Below, in pieces: positions 1 to 11,611 of a DNA stretch of 64,000 nucleotides. A program made the translations under genes and the position numbers. This DNA comes from Trileptium ribeirensis (lineage: Eukaryota; Nematoda; Enoplea; Enoplida; Thoracostomopsidae). The notes beneath the pieces are model-generated. The model was not told the DNA's origin. It searched no databases and saw only the letters and a list, made by a program, of their open reading frames with translations. The stretch covers positions 46,941 through 110,940 of the forward strand of contig JASANE010029999.1 of NCBI GenBank assembly GCA_030248225.1, given 5' to 3'. The first letter of the stretch is position 1; each line of letters starts with the position of its first letter.

Positions 1-1213
1 GAGCAATTGGGAAAATTTTAAGTAATTTTTAGTCTCAAAAATTTATCCCCGTACCGATCATCCCAACCGACGACTGGCTGATCCCTTAGTCGTGTGACAT
101 ATTAATTTCCACAATTAGCCTCTTGATACATATGTTGGCTTTATTTCTGGGCTGCTTAGAACACATCTATTTCATAGTAAATAATGGTGGGAAAATTCTT
201 GTGTGAAACTACGTCATTAGTTGTTGAACATATGAGTTGGCCCACCTGGTAAGAAGCTACGGACCTCACCCCCTCGGTACTTTCTGGCCCTAATAATTTT
301 ATTAATTCTTGGAATTATTAAAATTAAGAGAGTTTAAAATAATATAAAATTTTAAAATTTGTGTGCAAGGGCTACAGTTTTGATTACCTATCGGGTTTGA
401 GCGTAGGCCCTGGGTGCCTTAACTATTACACTTACATTAGCGTAAATGTAAGTGTATTTCTGCTGGATTTTCCAAAATTTGTTGTGAGTTAGAAATTCGG
501 AGAATTTTATAAAAAAGAATTCTATAATACAAAAATTTAAGTTAAGTTAGAGAGCAAAATTTTAAATTCTTTGAATTTCTAGCTCTTAACTATAGGAATT
601 AGGCTTTACAGAAATTCCTGGGTTTTGAGTCCAGATCAACAGTTTATTTAAACGCTTGCACCGTGAGCTTAGTGCCTCAGTTTGCGCGTACAATCGGTGA
701 ACTAAGTGTTGTTATTCGGTGTGTTTGTATAATCGGAGTAATTTATCGTATATCTTGTATATTCTGATTTTAACGTAAGTGAATGTATGTTTACTTGTTT
801 ATGTGTATGATATATCTCATATTGGGTGTAGTAAATAGTTGACTGGAATAAATTTCGAATACATATTCACATATAGAGATCCGACACCGTGTGGTTTAGT
901 TGTGTCAACTGTGCTACCCCTAAGATCCTTGTCATACTCAGCCCAAGTTAGGACTCACGCGGGCTACAGTCGAGACGACCTCCCACCGTCGAGGACCCGC
1001 TTTCTCGCTCCTAGGATTTGGGAGTTCGCCCTGGGGGAAGGGATAGGCAATACTAAAATTGTAGCGGGCCATTGTATTGGCGTACGTCTACAAGCAATAT
1101 CTAGGTAAGGGTGGGTCGCGCCCCACCATTCGGCCGCCCCTCTCACACAAAAGGTAAAATTACTTTGAATATTTTGTATTCAAGCTATTTTTAGTTGCCG
1201 CAGTCCGAACTCT
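1..1213. other. Non-coding region with LTR-like signals
   Basis: No convincing coding region; the short ORFs show no recognisable family. On the plus strand there is a TATA-like TTTATTTAAA near 644-653, an AATAAA at about 847 followed by GT-rich sequence, and a stretch near 1017-1040 (ATTTGGGAGTTCGCCCTGGG) that resembles an LTR/primer-binding-site junction. A similar stretch occurs near 18,975. This could be a decayed 5' LTR, but no partner LTR was found and no retroelement ORF follows. Confidence 0.25.
427..456. other. Perfect 12-bp hairpin
   Basis: TACACTTACATT (427-438) is the exact reverse complement of 445-456, with a 6-nt loop (AGCGTA). It stands alone in AT-rich DNA and has no visible role; it may be the remnant of a small foldback element. 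Confidence 0.6.
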
Positions 1214-2131
1214 ATTACCAGGAGGAATAATTTGGCATCGAGCGGATATTTTATTTAAGGCATAGCTTGTTTCACACTACGGGGTTGAGTGGTCATGACT
1301 GATGATCAGGTTGTAATAATTATGACGATGCTTGAGGGACCTGGAGACATCTCGCTTTTCAACTCAATTACCAGGAGGAATAATTTGGCATCGAGCGGAT
1401 ATTTTATTTAAGGCATAGCTTGTTTCACACTACGGGGTTGAGTGGTCATGACTGATGATCAGGTTGTAATAATTATGACGATGCTTGAGGGACCTGGAGA
1501 CATCTCGCTTTTCAACTCAATTACCAGGAGGAATAATTTGGCATCGAGCGGATATTTTATTTAAGGCATAGCTTGTTTCACACTACGGGGTTGAGTGGTC
1601 ATGACTGATGATCAGGTTGTAATAATTATGACGATGCTTGAGGGACCTGGAGACATCTCGCTTTTCAACTCAATTACCAGGAGGAATAATTTGGCATCGA
1701 GCGGATATTTTATTTAAGGCATAGCTTGTTTCACACTACGGGGTTGAGTGGTCATGACTGATGATCAGGTTGTAATAATTATGACGATGCTTGAGGGACC
1801 TGGAGACATCTCGCTTTTCAGCTCAATTACCAGGAGGAATAATTTGGCATCGAGCGGATATTTTATTTAAGGCATAGCTTGTTTCACACTACGGGGTTGA
1901 GTGGTCATGACTGATGATCAGGTTGTAATAATTATGACGATGCTTGAGGGACCTGGAGACATCTCGCTTTTCAGCTCAATTACCAGAAGGAATAATTTGG
2001 CATCGAGCGGATATTTTATTTAAGGCATAGCTTGTTTCACACTACGGGGTTGAGTGGTCATGACTGATGATCAGGTTGTAATAATTATGACGATGCTTGA
2101 GGGAACTGGAGACGTCTCGCTTTTCAACTCA
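1214..2131. repeat. Satellite-like tandem array, 6 x 153 bp
   Basis: The string ATTACCAGGAGGAATAATTT recurs at 1214, 1367, 1520, 1673, 1826 and (as ...CCAGAAGG...) 1979, exactly 153 bases apart. Units are almost identical: scattered single changes such as AACTC versus GCTC, GGAGG versus GAAGG in the last unit, and GACATC versus GACGTC near the end. This points to recent expansion or homogenisation. There is no shared ORF, and 153 being a multiple of 3 yields no long frame here. Not recognised as a named satellite. Confidence 0.95.
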
Positions 2132-2357
2132 ATTTTTATCTAAGCTTGATCTGTGTTGTTCTGGCTTTTTGTTTGTTCGCTTCTGTTTCACTGGTTTCGT
2201 GTTATATAGAAGATAAATACGGTCTTATTTATATCGGGTTATTGTATACGATCGATTATTAATTATTTTTTACTGTTATATTACTTTAGTTTTTGACTGT
2301 TGTTGTTATAATGCTTATTGTTTTATTGTTGTGGCTTGTGTGGGTAGCATGTCTTTT
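2132..2357. other. AT-rich spacer after the 153-bp array
   Basis: T-rich sequence between the satellite and the dispersed repeat. No gene, structure or repeat is visible. Confidence 0.5.
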
Positions 2358-2761
2358 TTCATATTCTATGCGCACGTTTTTCCGAGCCAACGTCGGGCCT
2401 TTAGTGCACTAGTCTCGAGAAAAATGTGCAATTTTGTACCAAATCACCAGGAAAAGAAACATAATCTATTATAGTATTTTGCCGCAATGACATTGTCACC
2501 TAGATATATGACTTTTACTACTTTTGACTATATCCAAACTGAAATTTGCGACCCTGGTGGCCCATACTAATTTTTGCTCGTTTCTGCATCATAATCTTGT
2601 GGCGACTATTAAAATGGCAATTTATTACAAACATAGCCATGCATGAAGATTCTGTTTATGGTTTTGCTTGTTTTCTTTCTGTTTCTCTTTTTTAATTATC
2701 ACAACGTAGTGAAACGTAGTGGAGATTGTGTATTGCAGTGGTGAAAGCTTTTAAATTCCGT

Positions 2762-2940
2762 CTCTGTGTGTGTGTGTGATCGGGCATAACTCGAGAATGA
2801 CTGAACCGATTTTCATGATATTGGGCTCATTCGAATCGGCATACCGATTTACCGCATCTCCCAGGGTTTTTTGATTTGGGGTCTGGTTCCGGGCTCAGGG
2901 GTCAAAATATGGGGTTTTGGCCTCATTTTACCCCAGTTTA
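2762..2940. repeat. (TG)n-headed repeat family, copy 1
   Basis: A short TG run is followed by a segment with ATAACTCGAGAA, ACCGATTTT and GCTCATTCGAATCG, and then C/T-rich sequence. A related copy with the same order of motifs (TG/TC run, ATCTCGATAACT, CCGAATTTGATG, GCTCATTCGAACCG) lies at about 15,995-16,250. Two copies in the same arrangement indicate a dispersed element rather than chance. Confidence 0.55.
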
Positions 2941-3920
2941 ATGCCCTTCACGGAAGCAAGGTTATTTTTTTCTCTGGATAGTTTTATTTCATAGTAAAAT
3001 GATAAATGCCGATGCCTCTTTTTTTTGTTTTTCGATTAAGGCTCCGGTTGTGGAATTATGGGGTTTGAGGTACGGGGTATAGCGCCCCAATGGTTCCCCG
3101 ACCCATAATTCAAAAATTTGTTCTGATGTCGTGGGGGCTGAAAAGTTTCACTTGGGGGTTTTCGGGCAGGGGAAACTCATCGCCGGGTATAGGTATTGCT
3201 CTATGACCCATGCTTTCATGGGTACGGGGACATGGCGTCTCCAAGGTTCGAGGTCAGAGGTCAAAACGAGGGTTTTTCACCCCATTTTAGTATCCTTCAC
3301 TGAAGCAAGCTTATTTTTATCTTAACTTTCGAATTTTTTCTCTGGTTGGTTTTATTTCATAGTAAAATGATTAATGCCGATGCTTCTTTTTTGTTTTTCG
3401 ATTAAGGCTCCGGTTCTAGAGTTGTGAGGTTTGAGGGCACCCCCAAGGTTCGGGGTCAGAGAGCAAAATAAAGGTTTTTTTTACCTCATTTTAGTACCCT
3501 TCATGGAAGCAAGATTATTTTTACCTTAACTTTCTAATTTTTTTCTCTACGTGGTTTTGTTTCATAGTAAATGATGAATGCCGATGCCTTTTTTCAATTA
3601 CTGCACCGGTTCATGGGGTTTGAGGTATGGCACCCGCGTGGACACCGGAAGTTCGAAAATTTGTTCTCACGTCCTGGGCGGCTGAAAAGCTATACTTGGA
3701 AACTCATTGCTGGTGTTGATTTTGCTCTGCGGTTCATGGTTCTATGGGTACGGGGGTGCGGCGCTGCCATGGTTCATCGACCCAAAATTACTAATTTTAC
3801 TATTACCTCCTGGGAGGCTAATAGCTTGAACTTGGGGGCTTTGGGGCATAGAAAACTTATTGTCGGTGTAAGTGTTGTTCTAACTTGTGCGGCATTGTGT
3901 GATATCCACATATAACATGC
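2941..3920. repeat. Degenerate tandem duplications
   Basis: Three unequal copies share the landmarks CCTTCA.(G)GAAGCAAG, TTTCATAGTAAAATGAT, GCCGATGC, TTTTTCGATTAAGGCTCCGGTT and GGGGTTTGAGG, starting near 2945, 3293 and 3497. The middle copy is shortened. Divergence between copies is high, so the duplication is old. The 64-aa and 114-aa ORFs here come from this repeat and resemble no known protein. Confidence 0.7.
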
Positions 3921-4100
3921 CGACGTATGCTATCGAGAGCTGATTGGCTATGCACGCAAAAGCCGTAGGTGTACCTATGCTTCACTACGTTCTGCAGTCT
4001 TGATAGAGTTACCAGTCATTAAAGTCCAACAGTTTTTACGGTAGCTGGTACTCGCCGACGTTGGCGCTTAGTATGTATATTTCATATTCTATAAGCGCGT

Positions 4101-5007
4101 TTGATACCATAATTTGATGTAAATTTATATTTTTTGACTCCATTTATAAATTATATATATTTGAAAGTGGATATATTTGGTCTAGTATATTAATGTGTCA
4201 TTTTTTATTTTCGGTTTTAGACACGGTTTTTGTAGATGTATCTATATGATCTTTGTGACACTGAAAGTTGGTTCCATGTGCTAATCATAAGGCATGATAA
4301 GCAAAAAGTCTACTATTTTTTAAATATTCGTTTCCCTTACAGCGGCAAAGGGAATTCTTTGAATCCCAGCTGCATCCCGCTGTTATGTGCAACATTTTTT
4401 GTTCTATAGCCAGTTTGCGTAAAGCGAAAGCGAGAAAACTTGACATGACTAAAAAAGCACAAAAATTTAAAATTTAATTATTCCAAGCCCAGGCTAAGCT
4501 TAGGCTTAGAGAGTTAGACTTACGCAGATGATTATTCCGACCGAACCCGATGTGATTATTGTTTTAAAAATTTTATTTTCTTATAAAATTAATATTTTTG
4601 GTTACTCAGCGATGCAATGGATAATTTGAACAATGCGTTTGATTGTCAATGTAATACTGCAAGTGCACACAAAAAGCATTGATAAATGTTTTGTCATAAA
4701 ACAAGGCGAAGAATTTTGTCTAGTATAGTCCATATTCCTACGAAAATTCAACGAAGCGTTGCCGGAATGAATAAAGGTATAGGGCGAAATAGCCACTGAA
4801 AATTTTAGCAAATATTTACAATATACAGATAATACTTGGCCCACATACTTGGGGTTGCCTCATACGACTTCTCATCCGGTGCCCTCCGCAGTCCTGAGTT
4901 GCGATGAAAATGGTATAGCGCGATTTTTTAAAAAAATTTGAAGAATTTTAGGACAAATAATAAGAAAAAAATGCAGATAGGAGAAATTGAATATGCGTTT
5001 CTGCTAG
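4101..5007. other. AT-rich region without recognised genes
   Basis: No coding region is supported. A short stretch with GGCTAAGCTTAGGCTTAG near 4490-4510 resembles the core of the MITE family seen at 7622 and may be a scrap of it. Confidence 0.5.
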
Positions 5008-5189
5008 TCCCACGCTGGGAACATCTCTGCTACTCCCACGCTGGGAACATCTCTGCTACTCCCACGCTGGGAACATCTCTGCTACTCCCACGCTGGGAAC
5101 ATCTCTGCTACTCCCACGCTGGGAACATCTCTGCTACTCCCACGCTGGGAACATCTCTGCTACTCCCACGCTGGGAACGTCTCTGTTAC
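5008..5189. repeat. Minisatellite, 7 x 26 bp
   Basis: Seven head-to-tail copies of a 26-bp unit containing CCCACGCTGGGAACATCTCT; the motif CACGCTGGGA recurs every 26 bases from 5011 to 5167. The last unit has changes (AACGTCTCTGTTAC). Each unit holds an imperfect CCCA-CGC-TGGG palindrome. The 99-aa ORF across it is a by-product of the repeat. There are no spacers, so this is not a CRISPR. Confidence 0.95.
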
Positions 5190-5528
5190 GAACCCTGTGC
5201 GCCTATAATACGGATATATAATGTAGAATTACACTGATTGAAACTGTTTTCGCGTCAAAATGGCATTGATAAATTGCCGATTTTCTAAACATAATAAATT
5301 TGAAGGTTTGTTCTCAACCATTGGAGATCGTAATCGGGTCAGGTGCCGGTAAGGTAAGGCTCGTAATATTTGGTTTAGGATACCACAAGGTTGGGCTGTG
5401 CTAATTACGTGGAAACGACATTTATGGTATATTCGAAGCAGCACACTTGTAAAAGATTTGACTCCCGTCTTCACCGTGTAGCCGAGGCAGTTTTAGACAA
5501 AATACTGGTTAAAACCCACATAGCGTAG
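5190..5528. other. Spacer without recognised features
   Basis: No gene, RNA or repeat recognised between the minisatellite and the TIR element. Confidence 0.4.
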
Positions 5529-6080
5529 TTATGCGCGAGTAAACTTAAGACGCGCCCATCGACTATCCTATTTTGTAAAAGCCGATAGCGAAGCGCAAAC
5601 CATTGTTACGGAACAAATGTGGAAATTTCATCGACTTTTCGATAACAGAAAATTGGCAAAATCAGAAAGAAGCACCTAAAATTACAGTTTGTGTTCGAAC
5701 AGAATTTTGACGATTTTGAATTTGCAGTGAAAACTGTTATCGAACGCCTATCAGCTTCTGATTCGTATTTGTCTGTGTTCGCGAACAAATTTAACACAAT
5801 ACTGACGTCACAAATCAATCGTTCATGTTGTTTACGTTACAGTGTTCGCGAACAAATTCAGCGAATCCAAATCCGGCAGATTTTCGTTCGCAAAAAATTC
5901 GGTAATTTTCCTTGAATTTTCGCGAACACAAATTTACCGGATTACTATCACAGAGCTTTGTGTTCGCGAACACTTTTGCGCCGCATTATGGTTTACCAAA
6001 AAACGTTCAGTAACAGATTTTTAACCGAAATACCAAAATAGGATTATTGATGGGCGTGGGTTAAGTTTACTCTCGCATTA
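5529..6080. mobile_element. MITE with ~45-bp imperfect TIRs and TTCGCGAA repeats
   Basis: The left end (TTATGCGCGAGTAAACTTAA, then GCGCCCATC and ATCCTATTTTG) is an inverted match to the right end ending ...CTCTCGCATTA at 6080, over about 45 bases with a few mismatches. Inside, the palindrome TTCGCGAA occurs at about 5777, 5842, 5918 and 5962, usually within GTGTTCGCGAACA. No transposase is encoded: the 60-74 aa ORFs only reflect the internal repeats. A non-autonomous DNA transposon is the best fit; superfamily undetermined because the target duplication is unclear. Confidence 0.75.
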
Positions 6081-6128
6081 CAAGTAATAATTTCAGTTTT
6101 AGTCATAACCTATTACCTAGCCGGCTCG

Positions 6129-6227
6129 AAGTACAATGGTCTTCTTGGGTTGGTTCAACCCGATGAGGTTTCTGCACAAGGTACAATTGTATCCTTGGGT
6201 TGGTTCAAGCCGATTAGGTTTCTGGGC
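6129..6227. repeat. Two-copy ~49-bp tandem duplication
   Basis: GTACAATGGTCTTCTTGGGT and GTACAATTGTATCCTTGGGT start two adjacent units that both continue TGGTTCAA.CCGAT.AGGTTTCTG. About 90 percent of positions agree by eye. Confidence 0.75.
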
Positions 6228-6589
6228 GTTTTAGCAGTTGGATATGATTTAGCTTAAGACGATAATATTGGTTTCAGAATGTATACGGTTATTGGGAGAA
6301 TGTTGGACAATGGATACACAGTGGATAGTATGTTATACTGAGAGATAACATGTCATTTGATATAGCTTCCGCTTGTTAATTTTAACATTGTGATTTCACA
6401 GATGTGTACTATATCAAATCGTTATTTCATTGCATTGTAAATGATTATTCAAATAAAGCTTTTATCTTAATCTTTTATTGAAGAGCTAATAGCGACAGAT
6501 TTTCTTCGGTTTTACACGTGTCCAAGTGTAGTTGGCCTTGTTAAAGGCTTAAATTGTCAATGTGGCGAACCTATATTAATAATAACTGA

Positions 6590-6740
6590 GTTCAACGTGT
6601 GGCCCAAATCACTGTGAGAGACAACGTCGCTTCAAAACAGCTTAATACCGATAGTGCGGTGGCCCCCGACTTAGCCTTAGGCTAAACTACAAGATTTATG
6701 TAGGAACTTTTAGCTTAAGCTTAGTATATTATAGTCTCAA
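6590..6740 (+). mobile_element. Degraded copy of the 7.6-kb MITE family
   Basis: CCCCCGACTTAGCCTTAGGC, then TAGGAAC, TTTAGCTTAAGCTTAGTATAT, follows the same order as the MITE at 7622-7835 but with deletions. The ends are not preserved. Confidence 0.4.
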
Positions 6741-7621
6741 CGTTGTTTTCTATGTCTATTTTCATGAAAAAATAATTTATAAAAACGCTCGAAAAATTGA
6801 TAAGAATGGAGATTGTATATCATTTGCATTCTATTTCCGGCTGAAGATGTGAAACCTTTAAATTACTCCTTAATATAGTTTCGCTAAAAAACTAGTATGT
6901 TTTGATAAATTAGATAAGGGATTTATAACGTAAAAAAATTTGGCATATTAATTATCCTAAAATCTAGATATAACATAGCCTCGAATATCAGTATAATAAA
7001 TGCTATTGAAGTTTCAATGGTGAATATCGTACTAGTCAATGACTGGAAGAAAGCACGGAACAGTTTCTATGCTGTTTAAAAACTACATTTCAGAATAGAG
7101 CTACATTGAAAACTTGAAACAAGCATAAGGCTACACTGAAAATGCTTAAGCTTAATATATTTTGTATCGCGTTATGGTTAATAAAAACGCTAGCAATGAT
7201 ATGATAGCACAATAAATACCATAGCATAGATTATGCTTATTTTAAGCAAATAGTAAACTTTCCTAATACCGTCACGTTTCCTATTATCGACACATCTAGT
7301 TTAGGAAAATTTATACCAGCTTTATAAGACTTAGGGATGTGGATTTCAAATCTGATTTCTAAAAATTGGATTGTTAAAATAGCGAAAAAGTTATGAACAA
7401 TTTTTATATTGAGCAATAATTGGCCTATTATCGATAGTATTGAGTTCTGTGATATATATTGTCAATACTTGTTGTATTATCGACATTTCGTGTCTGGGTA
7501 TTGTTTAATATATTCTGCGCCGGAAGAAATTGGCTTTACATGTCAAATTTGGGCCAATGAGTGTCATACACGGAATAAAATATGCAATGATCGTTGTGAT
7601 ACAAGTTGATTACTATGGCCC

Positions 7622-7835
7622 ATGTCACCTTTAGGGGCCGGACGTTATAAAGTTAGATAAAAACAGCTTAGAGCGGGGGGTTCGGGGGCGGCGTCCCCCC
7701 GATTTAGGCTTAGTACATGACTAATATAGAAACGTTAGCTTAGGCTAAGACTAAGGCTTAGGCTTAGTATATATCGAGAGCGGCATAGCACGCATTTCAT
7801 TTCCGCCTCTAAAGGTTACATTGGCCATTACGATC
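7622..7835 (+). mobile_element. MITE family copy 1 (CTTAGGCTTAG-rich)
   Basis: Starts GTCACCTTTAGGGGCCGG and ends CCGCCTCTAAAGGTTAC, inverted near-matches of about 17 bp. The interior has a G-rich/C-rich dyad (GGGGGGTTCG..CGTCCCCCCG) and repeated GCTTAGGCTAAG blocks. Other copies: 10,196-10,438 (inverted), 32,690-32,905, 47,105-47,300 (degraded, inverted) and scraps near 6590, 36,170 and 36,970. Copy number and TIRs support a MITE. Confidence 0.75.
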
Positions 7836-8149
7836 ATGTCAAGTGTTGCTCTGTAACACATGGGGTGGGGTAGTTGGATATAATTACATTAAGACGAAAA
7901 TGTAAAGACTAATTGTGGGTCTAGGCTATGCTTAAGCTTAGTTTTAGCGTTAAAAGACTGAAGGAAAAACGTCACACGAATATATACACGAGTGGGAAAA
8001 CTTGACATGATACACAGGGGAGGGTTGAGAAGACTTGACATTATCCCATTATTCGATATTGCAGCTGACAATTTATTATTCTGTAGGCATGGAAAATGTT
8101 TTGCTGCTACCATTTAACATTTGAATGTAATAAATATTACACACTAAAA

Positions 8150-9513
8150 ACTCTGAGTGAATATTTGATATTAGGCCGGCAGTGGTTTTATGATTCAAAA
8201 AAATCGAGTCAAACTTTAGCTCAACCTGATCTAAAAATTTATTATTATTAGCGTGTGATTAAACTTTGATTCAAACATGAGTAGATGCCTAAAACTTTCC
8301 TGACGTCCTGAACTATCATTTTAGCTTCAAAATTTTTGGGTTTTTGTCACCCATAGATGGAACGCGTTAGTAAGCATTGGATTCCTTGTAACTTTAATGC
8401 CTCATTCGTGCCTCCGAGCGTGATTTTCATGGGAACGCGATTAGCACACACATCAGAGTTTCAAATCGTATCCGAAAGGTATCAAGTTGATCACGTCTAA
8501 ATCTGGTTGGATTGACAGGGATTTGTTTTTACAGTGGTTCGACCATTTTATAGCTTATGTACCACATAGGAACGATTATCGTTATTAGTTCTCTTGATGG
8601 ATGGTCATTCCACTCACGAAGGAATCCAGCTATATTAAAAGGCCTGGGAAAATCGGATGGAATTAACGTCCCGTACACGTTAAGCGTCACCGCATCTTCA
8701 GCTTTTAGATAAATCGGTATTCTTGTTGCTTAAGAAATCGCGCTCCTAACGTTGTCGTCAGTTTGTGGACAAGAATCCCAGTGCTGCTCTTCAGGCGATG
8801 TTTGGATAAATATTTACGGCAACTCATGCGCAAAACGGGGGCTTTCAGAAAACTGGCATCTTTCCGCTGGATTCTGGCCAAATCGGTCAAACCGTATTCG
8901 CAATATCTTCATCACTAAATTGATTCTGCAGAGACAAAGGCACCTGAGTTGCCGGCAACGAGTCCACGTTCGTTCAGGCAACTACCCAAACTCAACACTC
9001 TTCATTCTATCAGCCACCTGTGTCAGCGCAACGTTTGCGACAGAGAACTACAGATTTGACGACTGCGCATTGTATGATGATTTGGCGGAAGAGTGAGCAA
9101 TAGATTGGAGGAGAAATTCGATTTGGCAACGGATGATAATAAAACTCATCGCCAGCAGATAGGGCTAGCACGTCAATGTTTTCTCCGCGGGTTGTGTCTC
9201 AACTGTTATATGTTCAGCCTGACGGATCCAATAGTTGCACTTGTCCTATGCCTGAATCATGTATTTTATTGAGACTAGAAGAGTGCTACACGAATAATGC
9301 ACGGTCGCTTGCTAACCTTGACCAAATGTCGACCGACAGGATCAATGGAAGGGGACCGTCAACATCAGCTATACCTGTATATGTAACAACTACTGTCGAA
9401 ATATCGATCAAACGTGATCCACTTCACGAGACGCCGGTTTGCGGACACTACCAATTTCGCGCAAGCTTCACTTCACATGGCTGGTAACTCCGATTTCGGC
9501 TGGAGACGATAAC
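8150..9513. other. No recognised gene
   Basis: A stretch with somewhat higher GC and several 60-114 aa open frames on both strands. None shows a known domain or a consistent coding signature, and I see no terminal repeats. It could hold decayed coding sequence inside the surrounding transposon relic. Confidence 0.4.
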
Positions 9514-9671
9514 GCGAAAAAGACACTTCAACGAATAAAAAAGTGGTAGCTCAATTAAACTTTTCTCCAGCGAAAGCAGCTAACTCTATCGACGTCATGA
9601 AAAAGAGCAAATCACCAAAGAAAACCGTTAAATCATCGTTTGCGAAGCTTGCGGAATTAATTATAAAATGA
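9514..9671 (+). other. Short lysine-rich open frame, doubtful
   Basis: An open frame runs from just after a TAA at 9511 to a TGA at 9669-9671. It has a basic, low-complexity composition (KKSKSPKKTVKSSFAKLAEL in its second half). The only in-frame ATG is at about 9597, giving roughly 24 codons. It could be the tail of a decayed transposon protein or chance. No family recognised. Confidence 0.2.
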
Positions 9672-10195
9672 TAAGACAGGGATTTGGATCAAGGGACATA
9701 CAAGTATCAGTACAAGTATTTGGCGTGGGAACACTAGAACTGTGGTTAACGTAAAACAGGGGGTCACTTTTACGACAAAATTTGTGTTTCAATAGTAATT
9801 GCTTGCTGTCTAAATAAAGCAGTGCCCTGTGTATTTTATGCTCTTTTTCTGAAGCGCTGCCACCTTGTCCTCGGTATAAATTTTGTTTCATACATTTTTA
9901 TTTAGGAAAATTAGAGGCAATTTTGCGAATTTCAGAAATGCAAACGATATTATATATTAGCACGAAATGATTTCCATAAAGGTCTCGTAGCAAAATGTTA
10001 CACAAACGATTTGACAGCCTCGGAACATAAATGTTTAACTTTACATCCTGTGTCTAGAGGACATGATAGGCGACGTGTTGTAGAATTTTTCTGCAGGTTT
10101 TACAAAACGAAAAAGGATAAAATTCAAAAGGCGAGCAAATCATATCTTATATATTACTGCTAAAATAGGGAGTAGTGTACGCAACATCATCAATG

Positions 10196-10438
10196 TAAAA
10201 CGTCCAGGTGTTGGTACGACACTTTTTTCGGTCAATGTAAAGGGCGGAAGTGAAATGCATGCTATGCTGTTCTCGATATACTAAGCCTAAGCGTTAGTCT
10301 TAGCCTAAGCTAACGTTCCTATATGAGCCATGTGCTAAGTCTAAGTCGGGGGGCTGCCGCCCCCCGACCCCACCGCTATAAGCTGCTCTTTTTTCTAACA
10401 TTATAACGTCCGCGCCTGAAGGTGACATGGACCCTTTT
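10196..10438 (-). mobile_element. MITE family copy 2, inverted
   Basis: Read on the minus strand it repeats the order of copy 1: GTCACCTTCAGGCGCGG, TTATAACGTTAGAAAAAAG-type linker, CGGGGGGCGGCAGCCCCCCG dyad, CTTAGCTTAGGCTAAGACTA, then TATCGAGAACAGCATAGCATGC. Bases flanking the GTCACC end (CCAT) also match copy 1, so the true border may be a few bases further out. Confidence 0.75.
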
Positions 10439-10739
10439 TTCAAATATGTACAGTATTTACAGTTTTGGATCGACTCACTACAGCGTTGGGAATTTTCCTG
10501 ACATTTTTGAATAATTATTTGATTCTTGAAACAATTGTATGCTAAAATAGCGCTACATTTGTTGTTTTATTGTATGGTTTTAGTTTATTGGGCTGATTCA
10601 GGGTGGGTCGATATTAGGCACAATTGTCTATATTAACCAAGTTCCATTACGTACATTCTTTATAATGATGTCGAAAGTGTCGATATAAGGAAAGTTTACC
10701 ATAATTGGGCATATTGGAACCTTGTAAAGATGGCGCCAG

Positions 10740-11512
10740 GAAGAAAAATGCTGAAAATTTATTTTTTGTAGATAGCCAATCTAACTATTGTTTCATCATT
10801 CTTGTAAATGAATTTGGACAATTTTTTTGTTCGAATAGAAAAATGATGACCATGTACCTTTAATGCGGCCCTTTAAAGGCAAAGTGGTCAGGGATAAGAA
10901 ATGTTTAACCGACGGGTTAAATTGATGAACCGTTTCATATGCACTCTAGTGTAAGTTTCGTATGGAGTTGAGGAAGTTTTTTTTACGCCAGGCTAAAGTC
11001 GAACCCGGATGTCTTGGCTCAGAGCAGTTGCTAGAACGCCAAGCAATTTTCGCAGCGAACTATACACGGCGTTCTGCTTCTGCTCTAGCTTCAGGCTTTT
11101 TTAAAATCGTTGGTACGGCCCAGTCCAAATTTTCCACGTAAAGCTTGAAGCCCGGCCCGGCCCGAATGAAAATGACACATGAGCCGGACTTCTCACCTCT
11201 AATATTGGGTAATATATATCCTTTCCACTACTTTTGCGCAACATATTCATCGAGTTTATACCACAGTCCAAACCACTCATCACTGACGAATTCCCACGAC
11301 AGAAAGTTACGTTTCGCAATAGTAAACAAATCATTATAAAGTATAATTTATTTATATGTCACACACCAAAATCAAATTATATGTAATGTGGCAGCTACAG
11401 TGTAACAGCCCGAGATTTTCGGGAATTTTAATCGAATATCTAATATAAAGTGATTATCTAAATCTAGGCCCAAAAAAGGGGGCAAATTGAATGTTATGGG
11501 CGATTGGATAGC
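10740..11512. other. No recognised gene
   Basis: Mixed AT-rich sequence. ORFs of 64-77 aa on both strands near 11.1-11.3 kb overlap one another and match nothing I recognise. A TGTAACAGCCCGAGATTTTC stretch at 11,400 looks like an LTR start (TGT.., with an internal CCCGA/TCGGG dyad), but no second copy was found. Confidence 0.35.
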
Positions 11513-11611
11513 GGTGGAGCGTGATCCCAGTATTATATTTTGTGACATTTTTGTTGTTATAAAATAAAAGTTATATCATAGTTATAACCTGTTGCATCAT
11601 CACGCTCCACC
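11513..11611. repeat. Small foldback with 13-bp arms
   Basis: GGTGGAGCGTGAT (11,513-11,525) is the exact reverse complement of 11,599-11,611. The 73-nt interior is AT-rich. Confidence 0.7.

Larger units (their letters stand above)
2358..4100. repeat. Dispersed repeat copy A with internal expansion
   Basis: The part from about 2380 to 2710 matches 37,315-37,650 base for base over long stretches (shared landmarks: GGGC.TTTAGTGCA, GTCACCTAG, CTTTTACTAC, AATGGCAATTTATTACA). The outer end near 4050-4078 (GCCGAC..GGCGCTTAGTAT) matches 37,690-37,707. Copy A is thus the same family with about 1.2 kb of degenerate internal duplications inserted. It is flanked by direct repeats of TTTCATATTCTAT near 2356 and 4080. 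No ORF of a known transposase was found, so the class is unassigned. Confidence 0.6.
7253..10707. mobile_element. Probable non-autonomous DNA transposon relic with facing ends
   Basis: At the left, GTAAACTTTCCTAATA and TTTCCTATTATCGACA (7253-7294), with further TATTATCGA motifs near 7424 and 7478. At the right, TGTCGATATAAGGAAAGTTT (10,678-10,697) and GGTCGATATTAGGCACAATT (10,606-10,625) in the opposite orientation. This arrangement of short TCGATAATAGG-type motifs facing inward resembles the ends of the 40.4-kb element. In between are two MITE copies in mirror orientation. No transposase is readable. The exact borders are uncertain. Confidence 0.35.

Noticed and set aside
5008..5189. Regularly spaced 26-bp repeats, CRISPR-like at first sight
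   Set aside because: Repeats are contiguous, with no spacers; the context is animal DNA. It is a minisatellite.
8752..9096. 114-aa plus-strand ORF
   Set aside because: No recognisable domain, overlapped by an equally open minus frame; composition not coding-like.
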